The notes below the pieces were generated by a model. It ran no database searches. It had not been told where the DNA came from and saw nothing but the letters and a program-made list of their open reading frames with translations. Below are positions 27,365-36,188 of a DNA stretch of 64,000 nt, one piece after another. Source of the DNA: Shewanella algicola (GTDB lineage Bacteria; Pseudomonadota; Gammaproteobacteria; Enterobacterales; Shewanellaceae); contig NZ_BMQI01000017.1 in NCBI RefSeq assembly GCF_014648035.1, positions 1 through 64,000 of the forward strand, given 5' to 3'. Both the position numbers and the translations under genes were made by a program. Each line of letters starts with the position of its first letter. The stretch's first letter is position 1.

Positions 27365-28336
27365 ATGAGTAATCATTGGAGTGAATATTGGCGACAAGGC
27401 CATACAACATCATTTGGTGATGCATTATCAGGTAATTATGAAGGTGTTTTACAGTCGGTTTGGCTATCTGCCTTCAATAATTTACCGACTGATTTTATCG
27501 CATTAGATGTTGGCACTGGTAATGGTTCAATTCCATTATTATTAAGAGAGTCATTAATTAACAGCCTAAAAGTCGGGACTGTATTTGGTGTTGATCTTGC
27601 CGAAGTGCAACTATCAGAAAAAAATAAGCGCGAAAAATCAACAATTGAAATAGAGCTTTTATCTAATACCGCCTGTGAAAAGTTACCTTTTGCCGATGAT
27701 TCAGTGGACCTGTATGCGTCGCAATTTGGTTTTGAGTACTCAAATATCGAGCAATCAATTACAGAAGCCTCAAGAGTACTTAAAGCAAATGGTCAATTTT
27801 CAATTGTATTCCACCATAGTAATTCAATGATATTGAATCGAAATAAAAATATTTTAAGATTGATTGAGCAGCCTCAAGCAAATGAGTTGATAGAATATTT
27901 AAGTGAAATTGCAATCGCGATGGGGGCTATGGTGACTGCAAATGATATTGCAAGAATAAAACAAGATCCTAAGTGTGAATCTATTCGTGCAAAAATCAAT
28001 CAATCAATTAAGTATTTAGTTGGATATGATGAACTATCCGCACAAGATAGTCAGTTAATGATGTTCGTTGCTCAGTTTTTTAAAGAAGGGATATTCTGGC
28101 CTTTAGCAAAAAAGCAACAATTTATCGAATTCATTAAATTACAAATGGATACGTTAAAGCTAAGACTAACCGAATTGGTTAATGCATCTTTTGATGAAAA
28201 TAAACTGGCGAAATTTATTGCTATATTTGAGCAAAACTCATTGGTGTTAAATGAGCTTAAAGTGCTTAAAAACGAAAAAAATGAAATTTTAGGATGGTAT
28301 TTAGATGCCAGCAAAGTCGTTAATGCCATAGATTAG
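27365..28336 (+). CDS. Class I SAM-dependent methyltransferase
   Basis: 323 residues from the ATG at 27365 (MSNHWSEYWRQGH), with GAGAG before it; an upstream in-frame ATG at 27344 has no ribosome site. The SAM-binding motif I is ALDVGTGNGSIP near residue 48, followed by the acidic GVDLAEVQL and a motif II/III region (DDSVDLYASQFGFEYS). The C-terminal half is helical and not recognised. The substrate is unknown. It stands alone between two terminator-like structures. No functional link to the flanking TonB system is visible beyond position. Confidence 0.82.
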   Translation: MSNHWSEYWRQGHTTSFGDALSGNYEGVLQSVWLSAFNNLPTDFIALDVGTGNGSIPLLLRESLINSLKVGTVFGVDLAEVQLSEKNKREKSTIEIELLSNTACEKLPFADDSVDLYASQFGFEYSNIEQSITEASRVLKANGQFSIVFHHSNSMILNRNKNILRLIEQPQANELIEYLSEIAIAMGAMVTANDIARIKQDPKCESIRAKINQSIKYLVGYDELSAQDSQLMMFVAQFFKEGIFWPLAKKQQFIEFIKLQMDTLKLRLTELVNASFDENKLAKFIAIFEQNSLVLNELKVLKNEKNEILGWYLDASKVVNAID

Positions 28337-28708
28337 CGATATGTTATGAATGAAAAAGTAAGTTTTATACACTTTAAGTCAATGATTTAAAGTAATTACT
28401 TTTTTAAAATAAAATGCCATTCCTATAAAATTCTGTTGAAGATGTATATTTATTCACCTTTCATTTACATTGCTAGCCTTAACAGCTCTTTCTACTAGTT
28501 TTTACGCTTTGCAAATGTTGACACAGGTCAACATTTTGTGAAATGATGCCAACGGGTCTGCGCCTTAACCGGCGTAGAAAAGGGAAGAAAAACTAACAAT
28601 CACAAGAAAAAGACATACTTAGTAGAATTAACATTGGTAACAAATTTGTTTCATCGTAATTTGTGCTCAAGTTGATCTTTTTAATTCACTTCAAATTGGT
28701 TGGGAACT
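28337..28708. other. Intergenic region upstream of the DUF3450-TonB operon
   Basis: About 370 bases. Near 28353-28404 are nested inverted repeats (ACTTTAA / TTAAAGT inside AAAAAGTAA / TTACTTTTTT) that could form a weak terminator for the methyltransferase. A perfect palindrome lies at 28513-28536. The remainder should hold the operon promoter, with TTGTTTCATCGTAATTTG near 28647 as one AT-rich possibility. Confidence 0.5.
28513..28536. promoter_or_regulatory. Perfect 10+10 bp palindrome, candidate operator
   Basis: AAATGTTGAC-ACAG-GTCAACATTT. Both arms are exact complements. No T tract follows, which argues against a terminator. It lies about 175 bases upstream of the DUF3450 start. The binding protein is unknown. 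Confidence 0.6.
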
Positions 28709-29491
28709 ATGTCCAAGGTAAGCAATAGAACAAAAATCGCTACTGCACTTGTTGGCGCACTGGCTTTAGCTGGTAGCAACTTCGTTGTTGCAGGTCCTCT
28801 AGCTGACGTTCAAAAAGCTGATAGTAGCCTTCATGCTGCATCTGCTGCGTCACAACAGAAAGTCGACAAATATTTTGACCAAGCACAAGACATGCTTTTT
28901 GAGTATGGCAGCGTTGCTGATGAGCGTGAGTCATTAAAATCGTATAATGACTACGTTGCAGGCTTGGTCGCTGATCAACAGAAAACACTAGATTCAATTC
29001 AGGCAGATATCAATGGCGTTGATAAATTACGCCAAGGTGTTGTGCCTTTAATGTTCAAAATGGTTGAAGCTTTAGATCAGTTTGTAAATTTAGATCTTCC
29101 TTTCAACACTGAAGTTCGTAAAGCACGTGTTGAAAACTTGAAGAACATCCTAAATACAGCAGAGGTTACTCTTGCTGAAAAATATCGTTTGATCCTTGAT
29201 GCGTACAGCATTGAGCGTGAATACGGTAGCTTCGTTGCAGTTCACACCGGTAAGCTAGACTTAGACGGTAAAGAAGTATTAGTCGACTTCTTTAACCTAG
29301 GTCGTGTTGCACTTTATGCGCAAAGCTTAGATCAAAAAACAGCATGGATGTACGACGCTGACGCTAAAACTTGGAACAAGTTAGAAGACAGCTATTTACG
29401 TGACATCACCAAAGGTATTCGCATTGCTCGTAAGCAAGGCGCATTAGACCTATTCGGATTACCAATTCCTGCTGCGGAGACTGCACAATAA
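28709..29491 (+). CDS. DUF3450 periplasmic protein of TonB operon
   Basis: 260 residues from ATG at 28709 (MSKVSNRTKIA), preferred over a TTG three codons earlier. A signal peptide ends near FVVAGPLAD. The mature part is a long helical, coiled-coil-like region (residues about 30-130) and then a short beta-rich end. It matches DUF3450, a family found almost only as the first gene of TonB2-type operons in Shewanella, Vibrio and relatives. Its function is unknown, but a periplasmic partner of the TtpC/ExbB complex is likely. Its stop overlaps the next start by one base (TAATG). Confidence 0.85.
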   Translation: MSKVSNRTKIATALVGALALAGSNFVVAGPLADVQKADSSLHAASAASQQKVDKYFDQAQDMLFEYGSVADERESLKSYNDYVAGLVADQQKTLDSIQADINGVDKLRQGVVPLMFKMVEALDQFVNLDLPFNTEVRKARVENLKNILNTAEVTLAEKYRLILDAYSIEREYGSFVAVHTGKLDLDGKEVLVDFFNLGRVALYAQSLDQKTAWMYDADAKTWNKLEDSYLRDITKGIRIARKQGALDLFGLPIPAAETAQ

Positions 29492-30846
29492 TGAAGAAGT
29501 TAATTACATCAGCTCTAGTGGCTGCAACTTTCTCTTTAACAGCCGGTATGGTTTCAGCTGCAGATGCACCTAAAACTATTGATCAGCTGTTACAACAAGT
29601 TAAAGTTGACCGTGCTAACGAAGGTAAAACCAACGCTAAGCGCGAAAGAGAATTCCAAGCAGAACGTGGCGATAAAGCTGCCTTACTTAAGCGTGAAAAA
29701 AACGCTTTAGCAGCAGAAAAGCAACGTGGTAAAGACCTAAACCAAGCTTTCTTAGATAACGAGCGTAAAATTGCTCAGTTAGAAGAAGACTTAAAAACCG
29801 CTCAAGGTGACTTAGGTGAAATGTTCGGTGTTGTTAAAGGTGAAGCTGGCGATTTCGCTGGTAAACTTGCGGCATCAAACATCAGCGCTCAATTCCCTGG
29901 CCGTGATGCATTCATTGCAGAATTAGGTGCTCGTAAATCATTACCAAAAATTGAAGAGCTAGAACAATTCTGGGAAGCTCAATTATTTGAAATGGTTCAA
30001 TCAGGCAAAGTGGTTAAGTTTGACGGTGCTGTTACTGCAATTGACGGTAACGTAGTTAATACTGCAATTCACCGTGTTGGTCCTTTCAACTTAACAGCTG
30101 AAGGCAAATATGTTGTTTATAAGCCTGAGCTAAACTTGATTCAGCAATTATCACAACAACCAGAAGGTTACCAAGTCAGTGCAGTTGCTAAATGGGAAGG
30201 CACTACCTCAGGTGTTGCTCCTTTTTATGTTGACCCTGCTCGTGGTGTGTTATTGAACATCTTCACTAACAAAGCAAGTCTTGAAGATCGTTTAGAAGCG
30301 GGTGGTACAATTGGTTATATCATTCTTGCGCTATTAGCATTAGGTGCATTAATTGCGCTTGAGCGTTTAGTCACGCTTACTATCATTGGTGGTAAAGTTA
30401 ACAGCCAACGTAAGAACATTGATAACCCAGGCAACAATGCTTTAGGTCGCATCTTAAAAGTTTACCAATCTAATAAAGACGTAGACGTTGAAACCTTAGA
30501 GTTAAAACTTGACGAAGCAATTCTTAAAGAAACGCCAGCTTTGGAAGCGCGTATTTCAATCATTAAAGTTATCGCAGCTATCGCACCTATGATGGGTCTG
30601 TTAGGTACTGTAACGGGTATGATTGCAACCTTCCAATCTATTCAGTTGTTTGGTACTGGTGACCCTAAACTGATGGCTGGTGGTATTTCTATGGCTCTTA
30701 TTACAACGGTTCAAGGTCTAATCGCCGCTCTACCGTTAATGTTATTACACGCTGTAGTTGTTGCTCGTAGCAAATCTATCGTTCAAGTTCTTGAAGAGCA
30801 AAGTGCTGGTATTATCGCAGAACATGCTGAGAAGAGGGCTGACTAA
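29491..30846 (+). CDS. TtpC-like MotA/TolQ/ExbB-family protein
   Basis: 451 residues: signal peptide (ending VSAADAP), about 230 residues of periplasmic coiled coil and mixed fold, then a MotA/TolQ/ExbB proton-channel domain with three membrane helices (GYIILALLALGALIALERL, the MMGLLGTVTGMIATF signature, and ALITTVQGLIAALPLML). This long form is TtpC, an essential extra component of Vibrio TonB2 systems. It probably couples the second ExbB and TonB2 in the inner membrane. It is coupled to its neighbours through TAATG overlaps on both sides. Confidence 0.88.
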   Translation: MKKLITSALVAATFSLTAGMVSAADAPKTIDQLLQQVKVDRANEGKTNAKREREFQAERGDKAALLKREKNALAAEKQRGKDLNQAFLDNERKIAQLEEDLKTAQGDLGEMFGVVKGEAGDFAGKLAASNISAQFPGRDAFIAELGARKSLPKIEELEQFWEAQLFEMVQSGKVVKFDGAVTAIDGNVVNTAIHRVGPFNLTAEGKYVVYKPELNLIQQLSQQPEGYQVSAVAKWEGTTSGVAPFYVDPARGVLLNIFTNKASLEDRLEAGGTIGYIILALLALGALIALERLVTLTIIGGKVNSQRKNIDNPGNNALGRILKVYQSNKDVDVETLELKLDEAILKETPALEARISIIKVIAAIAPMMGLLGTVTGMIATFQSIQLFGTGDPKLMAGGISMALITTVQGLIAALPLMLLHAVVVARSKSIVQVLEEQSAGIIAEHAEKRAD

Positions 30847-31373
30847 TGATGCTAATCCTGATGGACGTATGGGATTCCGTCAGGGGCTTCATGGCCTCCG
30901 GAGGCGATGTCCTCTGGTTGGTTGCAGCAGTGCTATTTCTAATGTGGGTGTTAATGCTTGAGCGTTATTGGTATCTTAACTGGATATCACCAAAACAACA
31001 TCAAGCAGTAATCGCCTCATGGGAATCAAGAGAAGAGACGACTTCTTGGCATGCTCACCGTATCCGTGAAGCTTGGGTATCCCAAGCGAAGCAAGATTTG
31101 AATGCACGTATGCTGTTAATTAAAACCCTAGTAGCAATCTGTCCAATGATTGGTTTATTAGGTACCGTTACCGGTATGATTTCAGTATTCGATGTGATGG
31201 CAGTTCAGGGGACGAGTAATGCTCGTTTAATGGCGGCTGGTATCTCTATGGCTACAATGCCAACTATGGCAGGAATGGTTGCAGCTCTATCAGGTGTTTT
31301 CTTTAGCACCCGTTTAGACTCAAAAATGAGAATCAGTTTAGAAAAGCTAAAAGACAGCATGCCTCACCACTAG
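30846..31373 (+). CDS. exbB: ExbB (TonB2-type proton channel subunit)
   Basis: 175 residues, the short ExbB form. It has an N-terminal helix (VLWLVAAVLFLMWVLMLER) and the signature ICPMIGLLGTVTGMISVF with a following transmembrane helix (AGISMATMPTMAGMVAAL). With ExbD it forms the inner-membrane motor that energises TonB. The start overlaps the ttpC-like stop by one base. The next gene, exbD, begins 13 bases after its stop. Confidence 0.92.
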   Translation: MMLILMDVWDSVRGFMASGGDVLWLVAAVLFLMWVLMLERYWYLNWISPKQHQAVIASWESREETTSWHAHRIREAWVSQAKQDLNARMLLIKTLVAICPMIGLLGTVTGMISVFDVMAVQGTSNARLMAAGISMATMPTMAGMVAALSGVFFSTRLDSKMRISLEKLKDSMPHH

Positions 31374-31386
31374 AGAGAGATTGAAC

Positions 31387-31791
31387 ATGGCACGTAAGAA
31401 GCATTCCAATATGGAAGAGGAAGCGCAAATTGATATGACCCCGATGCTAGACATCGTGTTTATCATGCTGATCTTCTTCATTGTAACGACATCGTTTGTT
31501 AAGCCATCTGGCTTAGACTACAACAAGCCTAAAGCTTCACAGGCTACGTCTAAACCTTCGGCAAACATCTTTATTGGCATCAGTAAGTCTGGTGTCATTA
31601 TGATGGAAAACCGTCAGGTTGATATCGAACGTGTAACTGCAAACGTAGAACGTATGTTAGCAGAAGCACCAGAAGCAGCTGTACTGATTCAAGCAGACAA
31701 AGACACTACACATGGTTTAGTCGTTAAAGTCCTTGATAACGTAAAAGCTGCGGGTATTGACAAAATTTCAGTATCAGCGGGGAATGAGTAA
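31387..31791 (+). CDS. exbD: ExbD (TonB2-type)
   Basis: 134 residues from ATG at 31387 (MARKKHSNMEEEAQ), preceded by GAGAGA. One N-terminal membrane helix (IDMTPMLDIVFIMLIFFIV) holds the conserved Asp of the ExbD/TolR proton path (D in MLDIVF). The rest is a periplasmic domain. It partners ExbB and TonB in this operon. The last codons run to within one base of the tonB start. Confidence 0.92.
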   Translation: MARKKHSNMEEEAQIDMTPMLDIVFIMLIFFIVTTSFVKPSGLDYNKPKASQATSKPSANIFIGISKSGVIMMENRQVDIERVTANVERMLAEAPEAAVLIQADKDTTHGLVVKVLDNVKAAGIDKISVSAGNE

Positions 31792-31792
31792 T

Positions 31793-32413
31793 ATGCTAAG
31801 AGCACTCGTATCAATAATCATTGGTGCCACAGTGACTTTTGGGCTGTTTGCTTTCATGGCATTCTTGGTCGGCGGTGGCGCACAGCGCAACGCCGAGTCT
31901 GAGGATACCCCTGTTATTGAAATTACGATGGATAAACAGGATTCGAAGGCACAGAAAAAACCAAGGGTTACACCTAAGCCACCTCCACCACCGGAGCAGC
32001 CACCGAAGCCGGATACTACTCCGCCTGACTCATCATCTAATATTGACACCAACTTGGCGTTTAATATGGGTGGAATTGAAGCTGGCGGGCCAAGTACAGG
32101 CTTTAAGCTAGGCAACATGATGACCCGTGATGGTGACGCTACGCCTATCGTTCGTATTGAGCCACAGTATCCAATTGCTGCTGCTCGTGATGGTAAAGAG
32201 GGTTGGGTTCAACTTACCTTTACGATTAACGAACTGGGTGGTGTTGAAGACGTATCTGTTATCAAGGCTGAACCTAAGCGTTTATTCGATCGTGAAGCGA
32301 TTCGCGCATTGAAAAAGTGGAAATATAAGCCAAAGATTGTTGATGGTAAGCCATTAAAACAACCTGGCATGACTGTACAACTTGATTTTACTTTAGAGAA
32401 AGGAGGTAGATAA
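31793..32413 (+). CDS. tonB: TonB energy transducer (TonB2 type)
   Basis: 206 residues from the ATG at 31793 (MLRALVSIIIGATVT), with GGGGA nine bases before. It has one membrane anchor, a short proline-rich stretch (KPPPPPEQPPKPDTTPP) and a C-terminal TonB domain (EPQYPIAAARDGKEGWV, then KKWKYKPKIVDGKP). The short periplasmic linker is typical of TonB2. It should contact the TonB boxes of outer-membrane receptors such as the one at 24656. The final base of its stop is the first base of the TPR gene, behind a strong GGAGG. Confidence 0.93.
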   Translation: MLRALVSIIIGATVTFGLFAFMAFLVGGGAQRNAESEDTPVIEITMDKQDSKAQKKPRVTPKPPPPPEQPPKPDTTPPDSSSNIDTNLAFNMGGIEAGGPSTGFKLGNMMTRDGDATPIVRIEPQYPIAAARDGKEGWVQLTFTINELGGVEDVSVIKAEPKRLFDREAIRALKKWKYKPKIVDGKPLKQPGMTVQLDFTLEKGGR

Positions 32414-33660
32414 TGCGTAAAGTTACTAGTATCGCTACTGCGTTATTACTTTCAGTCTGTTCAAGTGCAATGTTGTCTAGTTCAGCTTTGGCTGCTGAAA
32501 AGTGTGAGATTGACAAGCGTCAATCTCGCGCAGTAGGTACCACTGCAGCTAAAAAAGTTCAAAAATCTTTTGAAGCCTATACAGAAGGTAATTTAGATCA
32601 AGCGATTTCAATATTGCTTGAAGCTAATACTAAAAACGATTTTGACAAAGCCTATGTCGATCGTATGTTAGGTAACTTCTATGCCGAAAAAGGTCAAATG
32701 GGCACAGCAATCAAATATTTAAAGACTGCTGTTGATGCTGACATTCTTGGTGGCTCAGACCATGCTGCAACACTGCGTTTGTATGCCGATTTGTTACTAC
32801 AAGAGAAAAAGTTCAAAGAAGCGATTCCATACTATTACAAGTGGATGGAGTTTACCTGTAAGGCTGATGCTCAAATGTATCGTCGTATTGGTATTGCCCA
32901 CACTGAATTAAAAGAGTGGAATAAGGTTCTAGAAGTAGCTGATAAAGGTTTATCTTTAGCTGAGGCACCTGATAAAGGTCTGTATCAGATGAAGTTGACC
33001 GCTTACTTTAACCAGAAAAAGTACAAAGAAGCCGTAAATGTATTAGAAGTTATGGTGCCTTTGTTCCAAAGCGATAAGCGCTTATGGGTACAGTTAGCTC
33101 AGTTCTACTTAATGACTGAAGATTATGATAAGTCATTAGCAACTTATGACCTTGCCTATAAAAATGGCTTTTTAGAGACAGACGGTAACATTACTCGTCT
33201 TGCTCAATTGTTAGCGCAAAAAGGTTCGCCTTATAAAGCTGCTACCATTTTCGAAAAGCACATGAAGTCTGGTCTTATTGCTGAAAACGAGAAGAGCTAC
33301 AGTACTCTTGCTGGTTTTTATCATAATGCTAAAGAGCTAAAAGAAGCTGCCTCTTACTATGGTAAGGCTGCTGCGGTTAGCAACAAGGGTGAGTTGTTCT
33401 TAAAGCAAGGTCGTATTCTTGCTTTAGATCAAAAATTCAATGATGCTATTCCTGTGCTTAAAAAAGCACTTGATGCAGGAATTGATAACCCAGGTGAAGC
33501 TCAATTCGAGTTAGCTTTAGCATACTTAAGTTTGAAAAAGTACAAGTCAGCTTATAACCGTGCAGTGCTTGCTGCCAACGATAAGAAGACTGAACGTAGT
33601 GCAAGAAGCTATATTTCTTATATTAAAGAAAAAGCGCGTATTCACAACGTCACGCTTTAA
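32413..33660 (+). CDS. TPR-repeat exported protein of TonB operon
   Basis: 415 residues with a signal peptide (SSSALAAEKC), then tandem tetratricopeptide repeats through most of the length (AISILLEANTKNDFDKAY, EAIPYYYKWMEF, EAASYYGKAAAV). The protein should be periplasmic and act as a binding scaffold. Such a TPR gene regularly closes the DUF3450-TtpC-ExbB-ExbD-TonB operon in Shewanella, but its role has not been defined. Its ATG overlaps the tonB stop by one base behind an AAAGGAGG site. A terminator follows at 33676-33704. Confidence 0.88.
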   Translation: MRKVTSIATALLLSVCSSAMLSSSALAAEKCEIDKRQSRAVGTTAAKKVQKSFEAYTEGNLDQAISILLEANTKNDFDKAYVDRMLGNFYAEKGQMGTAIKYLKTAVDADILGGSDHAATLRLYADLLLQEKKFKEAIPYYYKWMEFTCKADAQMYRRIGIAHTELKEWNKVLEVADKGLSLAEAPDKGLYQMKLTAYFNQKKYKEAVNVLEVMVPLFQSDKRLWVQLAQFYLMTEDYDKSLATYDLAYKNGFLETDGNITRLAQLLAQKGSPYKAATIFEKHMKSGLIAENEKSYSTLAGFYHNAKELKEAASYYGKAAAVSNKGELFLKQGRILALDQKFNDAIPVLKKALDAGIDNPGEAQFELALAYLSLKKYKSAYNRAVLAANDKKTERSARSYISYIKEKARIHNVTL

Positions 33661-33675
33661 CTGCTCAAAGCATTT

Positions 33676-33704
33676 AAAAAAAGCCCCTTTTAGGGGCTTT
33701 TTTA
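33676..33704 (+). terminator. Terminator of the TonB2-type operon
   Basis: AAAAAGCCCC / GGGGCTTTTT hairpin with a short TTTTA loop and a T-rich tail, right after the TPR gene. Confidence 0.92.
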
Positions 33705-33911
33705 TTGCTCTTTATCAATAGATTTTGAAGCGTTAAATGTTAAATTGTTAATTTATGTGTATTTGAATAAGTTTAGTTTCATGTATGGCTTGGCATAGAT
33801 ACAATATAAGTATCGTGTTTTGGTTTCTGTTTGTTACCAATGATTAACGTCAGGCATGTGTACTGACGACTCATAGTTAATGAGCTTGTGCTGTGTTAAG
33901 GAATAATAACA

Positions 33912-35741
33912 ATGAATAAAACTTTTTTGGCACTGTCTGTGTCACTATTATTAGCGACTCAGGGGTGTTCTGATAGTGCTAAAACATCTGAGCCAGTCAA
34001 TTCGGCTCCATCTTCTGTAGCACAAGCTGCAGAGCAAACGGCCTCAGAGAAGTATCTCGCAATGGTTGATGCTTTTTTTAATGAACAACTGAAGCTAGAA
34101 CCCATATACGCCACTTTTGTGGGTGTAAATGAATATAACGACCAATTTGGTGGTTCATTAACTGAAGAGTACTTAAAGCAACGTCATGAACTCAATAGCC
34201 GCTACTTTAGTCAAGCAAAATCCATTGATGTTGATCAGCTCTCTGCTTCGCTAAAATTAAGCTATGACATGTTTATCTATGATCGCAACATGGCGTTGAT
34301 TGGCGAATCTTATCCTGAACATTTTTTACCGATTAACCAGTTCTACAGCACGGTATTTACTATGGTACAACTCGGTACCGGTGAAAGTGCACAGCCTTTT
34401 AAAACGGTTGAAGATTATCAACATTGGTTATCTCGTTTACGTGGTTTCATTAAATGGACTGAATTAGCTCAACAGCGTATGGATGAAGGTATTGCCAGTA
34501 AAGTGGTGTTGCCTAAAGTGTTGGTTGAGCGGATCATTCCTCAATTAGATGCTCAGCTAGTCGACTCGGCTCAAAATAGCTTATTTTATTCACCAATCAA
34601 TTTATTACCAGACAGTTTTACTGCAGAGCAAAAAGCCGATCTTACACAACAATATACTGCAATTATTGACGCTGAGTTATTACCTGCCTTGAAAGGGCTG
34701 CGTGATTATATTCAACAAGTTTACTTACCTAAATCGCGCGCATCTGACGGATGGTGGGGATTACCCAATGGCAAAGATTGGTATCAACATCTTGCGAATA
34801 GTCATACCACAACCACACTTCCAGTAGATGAAATTCATCAAATAGGTTTGTCTGAAGTGGCACGTATTTTATCTGAAATGGATAAAGTCAGAGAGCAAGT
34901 CGGCTTTAAAGGTGATTTGACCTCATTTTTTGCATCGTTATCGTCTGAACCGCAATATTTCTTCACCGATAAACAAGATTTGATTGATGGTTATATGACC
35001 ATTAAAGATAAAATTAATGCCGTATTACCGCAATATTTCGATGTTATGCCAAAAGCTGATTATATCGTCAAACCAGTTGAAACATTTAGAGAAAAGTCGG
35101 CGGCTGGAGCATCTTATGAAAGCCCTGCAGTTGATGGTTCTCGTCCTGGCATCTTCTATATCAACACTTATAATTTAAAAGCTCAGCCTAAATGGGGTAT
35201 GACAACGTTATCACTACATGAAGCAGCTCCGGGTCATCATTTTCAAATTGCGATTAAGCAAGAGTTAACCGATGTGCCTGAGTTCCAACGTTTTCAAGGC
35301 TATACCGCTTTTGAAGAAGGTTGGGCTTTGTATGCTGAATACTTAGGTATTGAAATGGGTGTGTTTAATGATCCGTACCAATACTTTGGTAAGCTTTCTG
35401 ATGAAATGCTGCGTGCAATGCGTTTGGTTGTCGATACCGGTCTACATGCTAAAGGTTGGAGTCGTGAACAAGCGATTCAATATATGAAAGATAACTCACC
35501 TATGGCAGAGTCTGATATCGTTGCCGAAGTAGAGCGCTACATGGCTATACCGGGTCAAGCTTTGTCTTACAAAGTGGGGCAGTTAACCATTTTACGTTTA
35601 CGCGCAGATGCCGAAAAAGCCCTGGGCGATAAGTTTGATTTAAAAGGTTTCCACGATCAGCTATTAACGACCGGTTCGTTACCGATGGCTGTGATGGAAG
35701 ATAAAATTGCAGATTGGATAAAAGCTGAGTTGGCTAAATAA
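33912..35741 (+). CDS. DUF885 family lipoprotein (putative metallopeptidase)
   Basis: 609 residues. The N-terminus MNKTFLALSVSLLLATQGC is a lipoprotein signal with Cys at about residue 19. The DUF885 domain covers most of the rest, with the conserved LHEAAPGHHFQIA segment (H-E and G-H-H) and a distal EEGWALYAEYLG that would complete a zinc site. Family members are thought to be peptidases or esterases, and no substrate can be inferred here. It appears monocistronic: terminator upstream at 33676, and the next gene starts about 80 bases downstream. A long leader (about 200 bases) separates it from the TonB operon. Confidence 0.85.
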   Translation: MNKTFLALSVSLLLATQGCSDSAKTSEPVNSAPSSVAQAAEQTASEKYLAMVDAFFNEQLKLEPIYATFVGVNEYNDQFGGSLTEEYLKQRHELNSRYFSQAKSIDVDQLSASLKLSYDMFIYDRNMALIGESYPEHFLPINQFYSTVFTMVQLGTGESAQPFKTVEDYQHWLSRLRGFIKWTELAQQRMDEGIASKVVLPKVLVERIIPQLDAQLVDSAQNSLFYSPINLLPDSFTAEQKADLTQQYTAIIDAELLPALKGLRDYIQQVYLPKSRASDGWWGLPNGKDWYQHLANSHTTTTLPVDEIHQIGLSEVARILSEMDKVREQVGFKGDLTSFFASLSSEPQYFFTDKQDLIDGYMTIKDKINAVLPQYFDVMPKADYIVKPVETFREKSAAGASYESPAVDGSRPGIFYINTYNLKAQPKWGMTTLSLHEAAPGHHFQIAIKQELTDVPEFQRFQGYTAFEEGWALYAEYLGIEMGVFNDPYQYFGKLSDEMLRAMRLVVDTGLHAKGWSREQAIQYMKDNSPMAESDIVAEVERYMAIPGQALSYKVGQLTILRLRADAEKALGDKFDLKGFHDQLLTTGSLPMAVMEDKIADWIKAELAK

Positions 35742-35823
35742 CTGTAGTAGGCAGTATGTCATCTTAGTGTCATTATGTTAGTGTTATTTTTTAATTTATA
35801 AATATTCGTTTAGGAGCCGTCAT

Positions 35824-36102
35824 ATGGTACAAGCAACAGCAAGACATTTACTGGTTAGCACGCAAGAGCAATGCGAAACGTTAAAACAACAAATCGAAGC
35901 AGGTGCTGATTTTGCTGATGTTGCAAAAGCGAATTCTTCTTGTCCTTCTGGTGCGCAAGGTGGTGAGTTAGGTTCATTTGGCCCAGGTATGATGGTTAAA
36001 GAGTTTGATGAAGTGGTGTTCAGTGCGCCGTTAAACGTTGTACAAGGCCCGGTAAAAACTCAATTTGGTTATCATTTACTTGAAGTGACTAGCCGTGGTT
36101 AA
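35824..36102 (+). CDS. ppiC: Small parvulin peptidyl-prolyl isomerase (PpiC type)
   Basis: 92 residues, a single parvulin domain with no signal peptide: ARHLLVSTQEQCETLK, then GAQGGELGSFGPGMMVKEFD and KTQFGYHLLEV. It is therefore the cytosolic PpiC type, catalysing cis-trans isomerisation at prolines. A GGAG site precedes the ATG. It is followed by a terminator at 36126-36151. It is unrelated to the PpiD gene far downstream, apart from sharing the fold. Confidence 0.93.
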   Translation: MVQATARHLLVSTQEQCETLKQQIEAGADFADVAKANSSCPSGAQGGELGSFGPGMMVKEFDEVVFSAPLNVVQGPVKTQFGYHLLEVTSRG

Positions 36103-36125
36103 TGCGTAAAGCATTGACTGTTTAA

Positions 36126-36151
36126 ATGGCAGCTTAGGCTGCCATTTTTTT
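36126..36151 (+). terminator. Terminator after ppiC
   Basis: ATGGCAGC / GCTGCCAT stem with a four-base loop, then TTTTTTT. Confidence 0.9.
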
Positions 36152-36188
36152 ATCCTTTTATTTATTCCGTTTAAAAAGTAATGATCCG

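Noticed and set aside
31774..32118. 114-residue minus-strand frame rich in Gly and Pro
   Set aside because: It is the antisense of the proline-rich tonB segment.
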